Below, piece after piece: positions 8,946 to 18,601 of a stretch of DNA of 64,000 nucleotides; position 1 is the stretch's first letter; the number at the start of each line of letters is the position of its first letter. The notes below the pieces were generated by a model. The model saw nothing but the letters and a program-made list of their open reading frames with translations, was not told the DNA's origin and searched no databases. The position numbers were made by a program, and so were the translations under genes. This stretch comes from RFSX01 sp965248155 (GTDB taxonomy: Bacteria; Bacteroidota; Bacteroidia; Chitinophagales; Saprospiraceae), in NCBI GenBank assembly GCA_965248155.1, contig CBDFIO010000002.1, positions 1,798,001 to 1,862,000 of the forward strand, read 5' to 3'.

Positions 8946-9998
8946 ATGAAAACAATTAAAGGGCCAGCGATTTTTTTTGCACAATTTATGGATGACAAGC
9001 CTCCGTTTAATTCATTGGACGGACTTTGTCAATGGTCTAGTGAATTGGGCTATAAAGGTGTTCAGATTCCAACTAATACAACAGCTTTAATAGATCTGGA
9101 AAAAGCAGCCGGAAGCCAGGATTATTGCGATGAATTCAAAGGGAAGGTAAATTCTTATGGCCTTGAAATCACCGAATTGTCAACGCATATTCAAGGACAA
9201 CTTGTTGCAGTCCATCCTGCTCATGATGTTCTATTTGATGTTTTTGCTCCAGACCATATCAAAGGCAACTACAAAGCCCGCACGGAATGGGCCACACAAC
9301 AGATGAAGTTTGCTGCAATTGCAAGTCAAAGGTTAGGCCTTAAAGCGCATGCTACCTTTTCAGGATCTTTACTTTGGCCGGCCGTTCATCCATGGCCACA
9401 GCAACCTACAGGACTTATAGACGCAGGATTTAAGGAATTAGCAAAGAGGTGGAAACCTATTCTTGACACTTTTGAAGACAATGGAGTAGCAGTATGTTAT
9501 GAAGTTCATCCTGTTGAAGATATACATGATGGAGATACTTTCGAGCGTTTTTTAGCGGCAACCAATAATCATAAAGCAGTCAACATACTATATGATCCAT
9601 CACACTTTGTATTGCAACAACTCGATTATATTCAGTATATAGATCATTATCATGAATTCATAAAAGCATTTCATGTCAAGGACTCAGAATTTAATCCAAC
9701 AGGGAAAAAAGGCACATTTGGGGGGTATAATGATTGGCGTAATCGGGCAGGCAGGTATAGATCTCCTGGGGATGGTCAGGTAGACTTCAAAACAATTTTT
9801 TCCAAATTAACAGAATATGGATGCGATGTATGGGCTGTTTTGGAATGGGAGTGTGTAATTAAAAGTCCTGAACAAGGAGCGAGAGAAGGGGCACCATTCA
9901 TTAGTAGACATATCATAGAAGCAACAGAAAAAGCTTTTGATGATTTTGCAGGAGGAGACACAAATCCGGAAACAATCAATAATATTTTAGGGATTTAA
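8946..9998 (+). CDS. sugar phosphate isomerase/epimerase-like TIM barrel
   Basis: A 350-residue protein of the xylose-isomerase-like TIM barrel superfamily. It has no signal peptide, so it is cytoplasmic. Likely metal ligands are the Glu in CYEVHPVEDIHD, the Asp and His in LYDPSHF, the His in FHVKD and the Glu in VLEWECV, in the usual strand-end order. Such enzymes epimerise or isomerise sugars and inositols; the substrate cannot be named. ATG 8946 is chosen because upstream in-frame codons lie inside the DUF5606 gene. A second, unrelated-looking TIM barrel of the same superfamily follows at 10183, so the two may serve one sugar pathway. Confidence 0.88.
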   Translation: MKTIKGPAIFFAQFMDDKPPFNSLDGLCQWSSELGYKGVQIPTNTTALIDLEKAAGSQDYCDEFKGKVNSYGLEITELSTHIQGQLVAVHPAHDVLFDVFAPDHIKGNYKARTEWATQQMKFAAIASQRLGLKAHATFSGSLLWPAVHPWPQQPTGLIDAGFKELAKRWKPILDTFEDNGVAVCYEVHPVEDIHDGDTFERFLAATNNHKAVNILYDPSHFVLQQLDYIQYIDHYHEFIKAFHVKDSEFNPTGKKGTFGGYNDWRNRAGRYRSPGDGQVDFKTIFSKLTEYGCDVWAVLEWECVIKSPEQGAREGAPFISRHIIEATEKAFDDFAGGDTNPETINNILGI

Positions 9999-10103
9999 AA
10001 GGAGAGAATTTAATAATTAATATTTCCTGTTTAAAGCTTCACTTTTGTTCAAGGATTATTAAGCTAGTATCCCAAAAATTAATAAAATCAGAGTAATTGT
10101 ATT

Positions 10104-10172
10104 ATGAATAGAAGAAAATTCATTGAATCGTCAACATTGACAGCCGGAGCTATTTCTCTTCCTCCAGTGTAA
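10104..10172 (+). pseudogene. Tat/lipoprotein leader cut off from the next gene by a frameshift
   Basis: The short frame reads MNRRKFIESSTLTAGAIS and stops at 10170-10172. The twin-arginine start and AGAI segment are a typical Tat leader for sugar isomerases of Bacteroidota. The next gene's frame, read upstream, continues as LQCKVEQMKQ; dropping one base in the run around 10158-10166 joins the two as ...GAISLLQCKVEQMKQL. Cys would then be a lipoprotein-type residue. As it stands the leader ends early. Confidence 0.6.
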
Positions 10173-10182
10173 GGTAGAACAG

Positions 10183-10983
10183 ATGAAACAGCTCGGAGAT
10201 TTTGGAATTCAATTATGGTCGGTCCGACATGCAATGGACATAGATCCAATGGCAACACTGAAGGCATTAAGTGAAATCGGATTCACGGATATAGAATGCA
10301 CCGGCTATAAGGAGGGGTATTTTTATGGAATGGAGCCTAAAGCTTTTTCTTCATACTTGAATGATATTGGACTAAGCATGAAATCCTGTCATGTAAAAAC
10401 CGGATTTTTAGATCCAGCCCCAAAAAGAACCATGACAAATGACTGGGAAGCTTTTTGTGAGGATAATAAATCACTTGGAGCACAGTCTGTGGTGTGTGGT
10501 CATTTTGCTGAAGGCGAACGCCCGACATTAGATGATTATAAAGGACATGCCGAGTTATTTAACAAATGTGCGGAGATAGCTCAATCATATGGATTAACCT
10601 TCGCCCACCATAATCATGATTTTGAATTTTTACCTATTCAAGGTAAAGTACCCTATGATTTATTGCTTGAAAATACAGATGAGAACCTTGTGAAGTTTGA
10701 ATTGGATCATTACTGGATTAAAAAAGCAGGAGCTGACCCATTTGCTTATTTTGAACAATACCCCGGACGATTCCCTGTCTGGCATATAAAAGATATGGAC
10801 GATTCAGCAGAACAATTTTTTACTGAAGTCGGATCCGGAATAATTGATTGGGTCAAAATATTCCAAAATGCAGAAAAAAGTGGAATGAAATATTTCTATG
10901 TTGAGCAAGATGAATTCAAAACATTAGATCCTCTAGTAAGCGTCAAGCAGAGCCACGATTATTTGAAAAGTTTAAAGTATTAA
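10183..10983 (+). CDS. sugar phosphate isomerase/epimerase, body without its export leader
   Basis: A 266-residue TIM-barrel protein of the xylose-isomerase-like superfamily: FGIQLWSVRHAM opens the barrel, and candidate metal ligands occur in SCHVKTGF, FAHHNHDFEF, FELDHYWIKKAG, VWHIKD and YVEQDEF. The fold is complete from strand one, so the ATG at 10183 could give a soluble cytoplasmic enzyme. Upstream, in another frame, a Tat leader (10104) is exactly where family members have it, which indicates a one-base frameshift and loss of export. If the leader is still used by frameshifting or if the break is a sequence error, the enzyme would be a periplasmic lipoprotein. Substrate unknown. Confidence 0.82.
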   Translation: MKQLGDFGIQLWSVRHAMDIDPMATLKALSEIGFTDIECTGYKEGYFYGMEPKAFSSYLNDIGLSMKSCHVKTGFLDPAPKRTMTNDWEAFCEDNKSLGAQSVVCGHFAEGERPTLDDYKGHAELFNKCAEIAQSYGLTFAHHNHDFEFLPIQGKVPYDLLLENTDENLVKFELDHYWIKKAGADPFAYFEQYPGRFPVWHIKDMDDSAEQFFTEVGSGIIDWVKIFQNAEKSGMKYFYVEQDEFKTLDPLVSVKQSHDYLKSLKY

Positions 10984-11052
10984 AATCTTTTTCTTGTAAG
11001 GAAAATTTAACCCAACAGTTTTAGTTTTTTATAGTTGTTATTAAAAGGAAAA

Positions 11053-11967
11053 ATGAAAACTAAAATTCTAATTGCAGGAGGATCGGGTCTAATTGGTAGA
11101 CGACTTTCTGAATTTTTACCATTCGACAACTTTGAAATCCGTGTTCTTAGCACGAATAAGTCGAAAGTATCATTGCACAAATCATATTTTTATTGGGACC
11201 CCCTTCATTCATACATCGATCATTTGGCATTTCAAGATATAGATGTAATTGTGAATTTGGCAGGAGCTGGTATCTCTGAAAAAAGATGGACGGGAAGAAG
11301 AAAGAAGATTATACAATCAAGTCGAATAAAAAGTGTGGAATCTTTAGGAATAGCACTGCAGAAATGTAGTAAGAAACCCGTAATGATTGGTGCTTCAGCG
11401 ATTGGAATTTATGGAGATCGTGAAGAGGAAAAATTAACAGAATACACAGATGTAGGTCAAGGGTTCCTAGCTGATGTAACATATTCATGGGAACAATCTT
11501 ATTCAGCAATAGAATCAGTTACCAGCCGAATGGTTCTATTAAGAATTGGAATTGTATTATCACACAATGGTGGAGCATTAAAGGAGATTTTAAAAAGTAC
11601 CAAACTTGGAATGTATAGTTATTTTGGAAAAGGAGCTGCCTACTACTCGTGGATCCATATTGATGACATATGTAATATCATTTTGAAAGCTATATTAGAT
11701 AATAAGTATAGAGGTGTTTACAATGCAGTGGCGCCCCATCCAGTTTCAAATAAGCATTTCATTAAAAAAATAAAGGAAAATAGAGGGAAAGCAGGTTTTA
11801 TTTTCGGAGTTCCGGCATTCCTATTAAAATTAATTCTAGGGGAATTGTCTGAAATGTTATTGAGTAGTGCATATGTAGTACCAACTCGATTAAGTAAAGA
11901 AGAATATCGCTTTCTTTATCCTGAGTTAGATCAGGCATTAGAAGACATCCTGAAAAGAAAGATCTAG
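11053..11967 (+). CDS. TIGR01777 family NAD(P)-dependent epimerase
   Basis: A 304-residue short-chain dehydrogenase/epimerase of the atypical TIGR01777 group. The nucleotide-binding motif GGSGLIG is at the N-terminus (about residues 8-14), followed by VNLAGAGISEKRWTGRRKKIIQSSR, a hallmark of this family, and IGASAIGIYGDR in place of the usual active-site stretch. The C-terminal segment (KAGFIFGVPAFLLKLILGELSEMLLSSAYVVP) is the DUF1731 tail. The in vivo substrate of the family is unknown. ATG 11053 is used; an upstream TTG would add only six residues. The stop overlaps that of the convergent HAD gene by 4 bases. Confidence 0.9.
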   Translation: MKTKILIAGGSGLIGRRLSEFLPFDNFEIRVLSTNKSKVSLHKSYFYWDPLHSYIDHLAFQDIDVIVNLAGAGISEKRWTGRRKKIIQSSRIKSVESLGIALQKCSKKPVMIGASAIGIYGDREEEKLTEYTDVGQGFLADVTYSWEQSYSAIESVTSRMVLLRIGIVLSHNGGALKEILKSTKLGMYSYFGKGAAYYSWIHIDDICNIILKAILDNKYRGVYNAVAPHPVSNKHFIKKIKENRGKAGFIFGVPAFLLKLILGELSEMLLSSAYVVPTRLSKEEYRFLYPELDQALEDILKRKI

Positions 11968-12386
11968 TCTTCGAATACTTCGATACTTTTCTTTTTCATT
12001 ATCAGGTCTGGGAATTTACCTTTAAAACGTGTAGCACGAACAAGGTGATTATCTATCCAATGATAGTTACCTCCTCTTGGTTTACCCATAAGCAAACCAT
12101 GGTATTTAAAACCGTGTCTTGACAAGTACTCTTCAGTAATAGATCTGTGATCTTCTGTTCTTGAAGTGAAAAATGTGATAATATGACCCTCATCATACCA
12201 TTTGTTAAGAATCTCTAAGGCATCGGGGTAAACTTTTGCAGTGACCATTCTTTCCGGCTCTTCGTTGGGGATGTCATCGCAAACTGTTCCATCGATATCA
12301 ACCAAAAAATTCTTTACTTCATCAGGAAGTTGAGGGCTTAGATGGTTACCCTGATCATCAAAAAGTTCTTTAAATTTTTTACCCAT
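11964..12386 (-). CDS. small HAD-superfamily phosphatase-like protein
   Basis: A 140-residue protein with the HAD motifs: motif I FLVDIDGTVCDD (DxDGT), motif II FFTSRTEDH, a Lys in MGKPRGGNYHWIDN and an acidic site in that last segment. It has no cap domain large enough to define the substrate. Close relatives in Bacteroidota are often labelled phosphoheptose isomerase, which the HAD motifs do not support. Its ATG at 12384-12386 overlaps the stop of the upstream M23 gene by one base (TGATG), so the two are translationally coupled. Confidence 0.82.
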   Translation of the reverse strand: MGKKFKELFDDQGNHLSPQLPDEVKNFLVDIDGTVCDDIPNEEPERMVTAKVYPDALEILNKWYDEGHIITFFTSRTEDHRSITEEYLSRHGFKYHGLLMGKPRGGNYHWIDNHLVRATRFKGKFPDLIMKKKSIEVFED

Positions 12387-13168
12387 CAGTCAAAAGTGAT
12401 ATAATCTTCAGGATTGACTGCGACGCCATTATTCCAAAGTTCGAAATGAACATGAGGACCTGATGTGAGTTCACCCGTGTTACCAATAATAGCAATTGCT
12501 TCTCCCGCACTTACCGACTCACCAATTTTTTTCAATAAGGTAGAGTTATGCTTATAAACTGACAAAAGGTCATTGCTGTGTTGGATACTAATAGTGTTTC
12601 CTGTTTTGATTGTCCAATCTGCATTAATTACAACTCCGTCTAAAACACATTTAACAGGAGTATCCTTAGGTGCGATTAAGTCTACGCCCATATGATTTTT
12701 CTTTAGATCGAATGAGGCACTAATCTCACCTTTAATTGGTGGGATTAAATACAAGTGTTCAAGTTGAACCCTGGATTCAGAATTAGAATTATTTGTTGGA
12801 TGTAAAATATCATCCTCAATATCTTGTCCCGATGGGTTAAGTAGATTTTTTAATCCATTGGTATATATTCTTTGGGCATCAAGCTCTTCTTCTAATTCTG
12901 CAAGCCGTTTATTTAAGTCCATATAAACTTTATTGTTTTCAATCTCAGCATATCCGGGGACAGTATATTTCAAGGGGGAGAATGCAATTATTGCATAGCA
13001 AACTGCAGTTAATAAAAGAAAGAAGACGAACAGAGATAAAAACAAACCGATTAAAGAAAATCGCATGGTTTTGACCTCTCCCAGCGTGTCATCATCTATA
13101 ATTACCAGACGATACTTGTCACTAAATTTTTCTTTGAATGATTTCCTTTTATCTATTGGCTCAGACAT
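12386..13168 (-). CDS. membrane-anchored M23 (LytM) peptidase
   Basis: A 260-residue cell-wall peptidase-type protein. After about 35 cytoplasmic residues comes one membrane helix (about 36-65), then a coiled-coil stretch (LNKRLAELEEELDAQ) and the M23 domain from about residue 130. The zinc site is visible: His and Asp in NHMGVDL, and HVHFEL with the last HxH motif; YKHNS supplies another family His. All catalytic residues appear present, so it should cut peptidoglycan peptides in the periplasm. It may alternatively regulate other hydrolases. Its place beside PorW-like and chaperone genes fits an envelope-building neighbourhood. It lies in an operon with the HAD gene. Confidence 0.9.
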   Translation of the reverse strand: MSEPIDKRKSFKEKFSDKYRLVIIDDDTLGEVKTMRFSLIGLFLSLFVFFLLLTAVCYAIIAFSPLKYTVPGYAEIENNKVYMDLNKRLAELEEELDAQRIYTNGLKNLLNPSGQDIEDDILHPTNNSNSESRVQLEHLYLIPPIKGEISASFDLKKNHMGVDLIAPKDTPVKCVLDGVVINADWTIKTGNTISIQHSNDLLSVYKHNSTLLKKIGESVSAGEAIAIIGNTGELTSGPHVHFELWNNGVAVNPEDYITFD

Positions 13169-13359
13169 TTTTTAATTACTGTCAGATGATTTTGAATAAT
13201 TAGGTATCTTTTTTGAAAATATATATAGATACTTTTAGCTTAAAAATTAAAATATTTTCGACTTAATTCAGTTATTAGAGTTGAATTTGGGTTCCGATTC
13301 CTTAATTAGTCTCAAAGCTATACCAAAATTACTTTTCATTTATAATTTAAAAGCAATTT

Positions 13360-16359
13360 TTGAATTTGAAGAAGTTCGTTCCTTATATTTTATTCTTGCT
13401 ATTTGCATTTGTCATTTCGTCATGTTCGACTACGAAATCAAAAGACGAAATCAAAGGGTTCAAGAAGTTTTACCATAACACAACCGCAAAGTTCAACGGC
13501 TTTTTTAATGCTGAAGAATTGATGCGAGAATCAATGCTCAAGTTGCAGGATATGCATATGGATAACTACAATGAGATCATTAGTGTTTATGATTACGTAG
13601 ATGTAGAAAATCCCCAAAGTGTAACATCAGATCTTGATAAAGCTATTGAAAAAGTGTCTACAGTAGCTTCAATTCATGATATCAGTAATTATGTAGATGA
13701 TTGCTATGTTTTGATTGGCAAAGCACAATACCTAAAGCATGATTATATCGGTGCAGAAGAAACTTTCCAATATTTTGAAGAAGTATTTGATCCTAAAAAT
13801 CCTTATGGAAGAGTCTATTCAAAATCTAAAAAGAAAAAATCAGGTCGTTCAAGTAAGAAAGATTTAAAAAAAGCGAGAAAAGAAAAAGATAAGGAAAGAG
13901 AGGAAGATAAGAAAGAACGTGATGACAAAAGAAAAGAGCTTCAAAAAGATCGGAAAGAAAAGGAAAAGGAAAGAAAGAAAAATGCTAAAGAGCGTAAAAA
14001 GAGCTCAAAAAACGGTAGACGAGGAAGTAGTAGGTCATCTACTAAATCAGATGATGTCAAAAAACCAAAATCTACAGCTGAAGATCGGGCTAAAACAAGA
14101 GAACAACAGGCTGCCCTAGAAGAGCTGGAGAAAAAACGCATTGAAGAAGAAGAACGCAAAAAGGAAGAAGAGAAGAAAAAGAAGCAAGATTATAAACTAC
14201 AAGGGAAGGGTGCAATTTGGAAAAACAAAACAGCCTATACAGAAGGCCTCTATTGGTTGGCTAGAACTTATATAGAAACAGAAAGATTTTCCAGTGCAAA
14301 CTATGTTTTTGAAAGATTAGAATCTACTATAGGTTTAAGCGATAATGTTCAGAATAAAATCAATGCCGCCAAAGCAGATATGTTCATTAAAACAGGTGAA
14401 TATAATAAAGCATTGGTCTCACTTGAAGAGGCAATAAATAGTGAAAAATCAAGAATAGCTAAAGGAAGGTATGCCTTTATCCGAGGACAAATATTTGAGA
14501 AAACAGATAATTCCTCGATGGCATTTGAAGAATACAGAAGAGCAAGGAAATTAAACCCCGAAGTCTCTTTGAAATTTAACGCAGAACTGAATGAACTAAA
14601 ACTTTCATATAGAACAGGGAGGATTGCAAAAGCGAAGGCTCTAAATAGGCTAGACAAAATGCTCCAAGAATCTAAGAATGAGGAATACAACGATCAGATA
14701 TATTTCACCATTGCTCAGATCAAACTGGAATCAGGTGAAATTGAAGCAGCAATACAAAGTTTTGAAAGTGCGATTTCTTCAACCGGAGGGAACCAATTTG
14801 TAAAATTGGAAGCGTATTATCGCTTGGCAGAATTATTATTTGATCAGGAATTCTATACCGAATCGAAAGATAATTATGATTTCGCATTAAAGCTTATGAA
14901 GCTTAATGATCCCCGGTATAAAAAAGTAGAAAAACTATCGAAAAATCTAAGCGAGATCGCAAACAATATTAAAATTGTAAAATTACAAGATAGCCTTCTT
15001 CGAATGAGTTTACTTTCTGAAGACGAGTTGAATGAACTTGCAAAAGAAATATTAACCCAGAATGAATTAAGTAGAAAAGAAGATATAGCCGAAGAGGAAG
15101 ATAAGAAAAGTAATATTATTGTTTCCAACAGGCAATTAGGATCAGGCAGAAGTAATTTCTTTGCATATAATACACTTTCTCTTAATCAGGGCAAGACTGA
15201 ATTCAAAAGAAAGTGGGGAGACAGATTATTGGAGGATCATTGGAGAAGATCACTTAGAACTGATGCATCTGTTGCTAGTGACGAAATTGTAGTTGAAGAA
15301 GAAGTAAAAACAGATTTCACGGAAGAAGAAGTAAGAAGTACCCTTAAAGACGTTCCTAGAAATGATATTCAGAAAAAGTCCGCTAACATCAAAATCCAAA
15401 ATGCCTTATTTGAATTAGGCGTTCTTTTCAGAGAAAGACTCAGAAACTATGACAAATCTATTGAGGTTCTAGAACGCTTAGCACGTGAATATCCAGAGTT
15501 TGAAAAAAGAGATGAAGCCTTATTTTATTTGTATTTATCTTATTACGATCTTAATAATCAAAAGAAGGCAAATGAACTCAAACAAAAATTATTGAATGAG
15601 TATCCTGACTCGAAGTTTACCAAACTTGCAACAGATCCAAGTTATGCCCAAGCATTGAAAGACAAGGAAGTTTCTGTTGAAAAATATTACACTGAAACAT
15701 ACCAATTATTTGAGGCCGAAAAATATGAAGATGTAATATCAAGAGTTAATGAAAAGGAAAAACTATTTCCCGGAGCTAAAGAATATGCGCCAAAATTCGA
15801 TATGCTTAAGGCGATGAGTTATGGAAGTACAGAAGGGAAAGAAAAATATATTAGTGAATTGCAATACTTGGTCAAAAGACATCCAAATACTCCTGAAGAA
15901 GTAAGAGGGAAAGAAATACTCAGATTTTTGAAAGGAGACAGAGAGGCTTTCGATGAAATCCTTTTTGATGAAGCGCTTGATATATTTGAAATAGAAGATG
16001 ATAAACTCCATTATGTTTTTGTAGTCGTTTATGACTTAAGTCAAAGGGAATTTGACAAAACGAAAATCGATATTAACAACTACAACAAGAAATACCATCG
16101 GTTTGATAATCTTAAGACCAGTAATATCTATCTCAACCAAGAAAATAAAGCGCAGATAATCCTTATTAGATCATTTGATAACAATACCGAGTCAATGAAA
16201 TACTATGATGGAGTGCAAAAGAATGGTCTGGAGTTTGTTAAAAACGGGCAAACATCATTTGATATTTTTGCCAGTACTCAAAAGAACTATCGTGAGGTAA
16301 TCAAACAACAAGGGATTTCTAACTACAGAATATTCTTTGAAAATAATTACTTGAAATAA
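13360..16359 (+). CDS. porW: PorW/SprE-like TPR lipoprotein of the type IX secretion system
   Basis: A 999-residue lipoprotein. The signal FVPYILFLLFAFVISSC places Cys as the lipidated residue. The following FYHNTTAKFNGFFNAEELM and the end ISNYRIFFENNYL resemble PorW/SprE, a lipoprotein needed for type IX secretion and gliding. TPR-like helices fill about residues 290-900. Unusual is a highly charged Lys/Glu/Arg stretch of about 125 residues (about 155-285, bases 13820-14200) between the N-terminal part and the TPRs. There is no ATG in frame after the stop at 13348-13350; translation must start at TTG 13360 or TTG 13366. The assignment to PorW/SprE is by recalled sequence features, not a search. 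Confidence 0.75.
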   Translation: MNLKKFVPYILFLLFAFVISSCSTTKSKDEIKGFKKFYHNTTAKFNGFFNAEELMRESMLKLQDMHMDNYNEIISVYDYVDVENPQSVTSDLDKAIEKVSTVASIHDISNYVDDCYVLIGKAQYLKHDYIGAEETFQYFEEVFDPKNPYGRVYSKSKKKKSGRSSKKDLKKARKEKDKEREEDKKERDDKRKELQKDRKEKEKERKKNAKERKKSSKNGRRGSSRSSTKSDDVKKPKSTAEDRAKTREQQAALEELEKKRIEEEERKKEEEKKKKQDYKLQGKGAIWKNKTAYTEGLYWLARTYIETERFSSANYVFERLESTIGLSDNVQNKINAAKADMFIKTGEYNKALVSLEEAINSEKSRIAKGRYAFIRGQIFEKTDNSSMAFEEYRRARKLNPEVSLKFNAELNELKLSYRTGRIAKAKALNRLDKMLQESKNEEYNDQIYFTIAQIKLESGEIEAAIQSFESAISSTGGNQFVKLEAYYRLAELLFDQEFYTESKDNYDFALKLMKLNDPRYKKVEKLSKNLSEIANNIKIVKLQDSLLRMSLLSEDELNELAKEILTQNELSRKEDIAEEEDKKSNIIVSNRQLGSGRSNFFAYNTLSLNQGKTEFKRKWGDRLLEDHWRRSLRTDASVASDEIVVEEEVKTDFTEEEVRSTLKDVPRNDIQKKSANIKIQNALFELGVLFRERLRNYDKSIEVLERLAREYPEFEKRDEALFYLYLSYYDLNNQKKANELKQKLLNEYPDSKFTKLATDPSYAQALKDKEVSVEKYYTETYQLFEAEKYEDVISRVNEKEKLFPGAKEYAPKFDMLKAMSYGSTEGKEKYISELQYLVKRHPNTPEEVRGKEILRFLKGDREAFDEILFDEALDIFEIEDDKLHYVFVVVYDLSQREFDKTKIDINNYNKKYHRFDNLKTSNIYLNQENKAQIILIRSFDNNTESMKYYDGVQKNGLEFVKNGQTSFDIFASTQKNYREVIKQQGISNYRIFFENNYLK

Positions 16360-16367
16360 TTAAACGA

Positions 16368-17723
16368 TTACTCTCCACCCTGTATAAATTTATCTAAGTC
16401 CGGACAGTTCAGAAAGTTTCGATCAATATCGATATAAGTATCTTTTAGTTTTTCTTCTAACCAGGCAGAAAAATACTCATTTTTCTTACTCTCCTTAGCA
16501 TAGTTTAGAATTTTAGTATAGTCCATTTCGAGACTTGCCTTATGAGGTCTGGTTTTGGATTGCAATTGAATTATTCGGTAATAAACTTCTCCTGTTGGTA
16601 AAGGATATTCTAATGATGTCGATACATCATTTACATCCATTTCTTCGATTGCAAAGTATATTTCAGTCGGTAATTCTGCCGTCTCAAAAGTTGTCTTTCC
16701 AGTGTTAGGATTCTGAATAGAGCCATTATTATGGTAACTTGGAACATCCTCAAATGAATATTTCTTTACAGCCTGTGAAAATGTTATCTCTGCTCTTTCA
16801 ATCTGAGCTTTAATTGTATCCAGCTTGATTTGAGCTTTGGATTTGTCGTCGTCTGTTATTGTAGGTTTTATAAGAATATGACGCAATTTTATTTTTGTAC
16901 CAGCTCTTTTTATCATTTGGATGATATGGAATCCAAATTCAGTTTCAACAGGATCAGATATCTCATTTTCTTCCAAAGCATATGCAGTGGCTTCAAAATC
17001 TTGAACATATGTTCCACGTTCTGCAAAACCTAAATCTCCACCTCGACTACCAGAACCGGGGTCATCAGAATGTTTGATTGCCAATTCACCAAAGTCTTCC
17101 CCACCTTCAACAATTTTTTTTCTGATATCTGAAACCTTATCAAGAGCTTTAATTCTTTCATCCTCATTGACTTCAGGTTTAACTACAATTTCTGATATTT
17201 CCACTTCTGCATTAAGATAGGGGATACTATCAAACGGTATAGATCTAAAAAACTCTTTTACTTCTTTTGGAGTGATTTCAACCTCATTAATGATTTTGCC
17301 CTGCATTCTTTCAGCAAGCATTTGATGTTCAAGATCTTCACGTAGATTATCGCGCATTTCATTTACGGTCATATCATAATACTCCTCAAATAAAGCTTCG
17401 TCGCCATTCATTTGTCTTAACACACCATCGATTCTAAAATTCAAGTTGGCTTCAAGCTCATCATCTGATACAATGACACTATCCAATTTAGCATGATGAA
17501 TAATTAATTTTTGTCCAATAATGCTTTGGAATATTTCGCATTTTAAATTTGGATTTAAGCCAGCTGTCTGATCCGCCGCATAAGAATATTGACTTTCTAC
17601 ATCAGAAAGTAGAATCGTTTCAGTTCCTACTTTACAGACGACTTTATCGATTAATAGTCTTTCCTGAGCATTTACAATAATGCCGGAACATATAATTAGG
17701 AGGGTTGAGATATAATATTTCAT
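16368..17723 (-). CDS. SurA-like periplasmic peptidyl-prolyl isomerase
   Basis: A 451-residue exported chaperone: signal peptide (LLIICSGIIVNA), a SurA-type N-terminal helical domain (LLIDKVVCKVGTETILLSDVE), then two parvulin (PPIC) domains. The first has ISEIVVKP, LAIKHSDDPGSGSRGGDLGF and EFGFHIIQM; the second has LRHILIKPT and a weaker core (AVKKYSFEDVPSYHNNGSI). It should help outer-membrane proteins fold in the periplasm. It is the last gene of a three-gene set of parvulin-like proteins; its ATG at 17721-17723 overlaps the stop of the middle gene by one base. The convergent PorW-like gene ends 8 bases away with no visible terminator between. Confidence 0.9.
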   Translation of the reverse strand: MKYYISTLLIICSGIIVNAQERLLIDKVVCKVGTETILLSDVESQYSYAADQTAGLNPNLKCEIFQSIIGQKLIIHHAKLDSVIVSDDELEANLNFRIDGVLRQMNGDEALFEEYYDMTVNEMRDNLREDLEHQMLAERMQGKIINEVEITPKEVKEFFRSIPFDSIPYLNAEVEISEIVVKPEVNEDERIKALDKVSDIRKKIVEGGEDFGELAIKHSDDPGSGSRGGDLGFAERGTYVQDFEATAYALEENEISDPVETEFGFHIIQMIKRAGTKIKLRHILIKPTITDDDKSKAQIKLDTIKAQIERAEITFSQAVKKYSFEDVPSYHNNGSIQNPNTGKTTFETAELPTEIYFAIEEMDVNDVSTSLEYPLPTGEVYYRIIQLQSKTRPHKASLEMDYTKILNYAKESKKNEYFSAWLEEKLKDTYIDIDRNFLNCPDLDKFIQGGE

Positions 17724-18601
17724 TAATTAGAATTTGAATAAATCTTGATATTCTTACTCTTTATTTTTTCTTTATAAAGCTTATTCCGCATTTCACTGAG
17801 TAAATTTCTGGAGCGGTTGCGCAAAATACGTTGTCTGATGCTATTATTAAAGAAACTAACGGGTGCTTCTTCATTCTCCTTGATTATCTCAAGAATTTTA
17901 ACATAAAATTTAAACTTCTCATCACTATAATCGTATTCAGCAGCCCTTTTGAAGGATATTTTTTTGAATAATGCCTCAGGAACAAGAGATTTTATTTCTG
18001 TTTCATAAAACCAACGGTTAATATCTAGAATACAAAATCCTTGCACGTAATTTATATATGACTTTAGAGCTGGAAGGTCTTCGGTTTCCCATAGATTTTG
18101 AAGTGTATCGCTGGCTGTTTCAATTGGAACTTTTACAAGAAAAAGTCTGACTATTGATTCGTCGAGCTCAAACTGTTCTTTTTTTGAAAGATAATATTCT
18201 TGAATTTCCCCTGGGAATACTACTGTGTCCAATGTGGTTTCCAAATAGTGATTTTCAAAATTATGAACCATTAATGAACTTTTGTAATCTTCTACCAATC
18301 TGTTTAATTCATCATTTTTACGACTATGCTTTCTAGATTCATTTAATATGATCCTGTCGAGTATCCAATTGTCAATAAATTTTGCAATAATTATTTCAGA
18401 ATCCTGCTTGCTGTGCATTTCTGTCAATGAATTATCAATTTCACTCATATGCAAATGTTCACCAAATGCGGTAGCAACCAGCGCACCTTCTTTATTAACT
18501 CCACCAAAGTTTTGACAACTATTTAATATTGTGAGTAGGAGTATTATTAAGAGAGCAGTTGTAGGTTTTAATATGTAATTTATTTTATTATGGATTTTAA
18601 T
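17723..18601 (-). CDS. SurA/parvulin-like lipoprotein, degenerate, with unclear start
   Basis: From TTG 18454 downstream the protein has about 243 residues with a SurA-like helical part (IIAKFIDNWILDRIILNES) and a parvulin-like part (YYLSKKEQFELDESIVRLFLVKVP) lacking the family's usual glycine and His motifs. The frame is open further upstream and encodes TTALLIILLLTILNSC, a clear lipoprotein signal with Cys at 18515-18517, so the true start must be above 18570. There is no ATG, GTG or TTG there; ATT 18601 (giving MKIHNKINYI) or ATA 18583 are the only sensible starts, overlapping the previous gene. I use ATT 18601. It lies between two catalytic-looking parvulins and may be a helper subunit. 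Confidence 0.65.
   Translation of the reverse strand: MKIHNKINYILKPTTALLIILLLTILNSCQNFGGVNKEGALVATAFGEHLHMSEIDNSLTEMHSKQDSEIIIAKFIDNWILDRIILNESRKHSRKNDELNRLVEDYKSSLMVHNFENHYLETTLDTVVFPGEIQEYYLSKKEQFELDESIVRLFLVKVPIETASDTLQNLWETEDLPALKSYINYVQGFCILDINRWFYETEIKSLVPEALFKKISFKRAAEYDYSDEKFKFYVKILEIIKENEEAPVSFFNNSIRQRILRNRSRNLLSEMRNKLYKEKIKSKNIKIYSNSN

Noticed and set aside
11964..12386. Phosphoheptose isomerase label
   Set aside because: The motifs are those of a HAD phosphatase; no SIS-domain features are visible.
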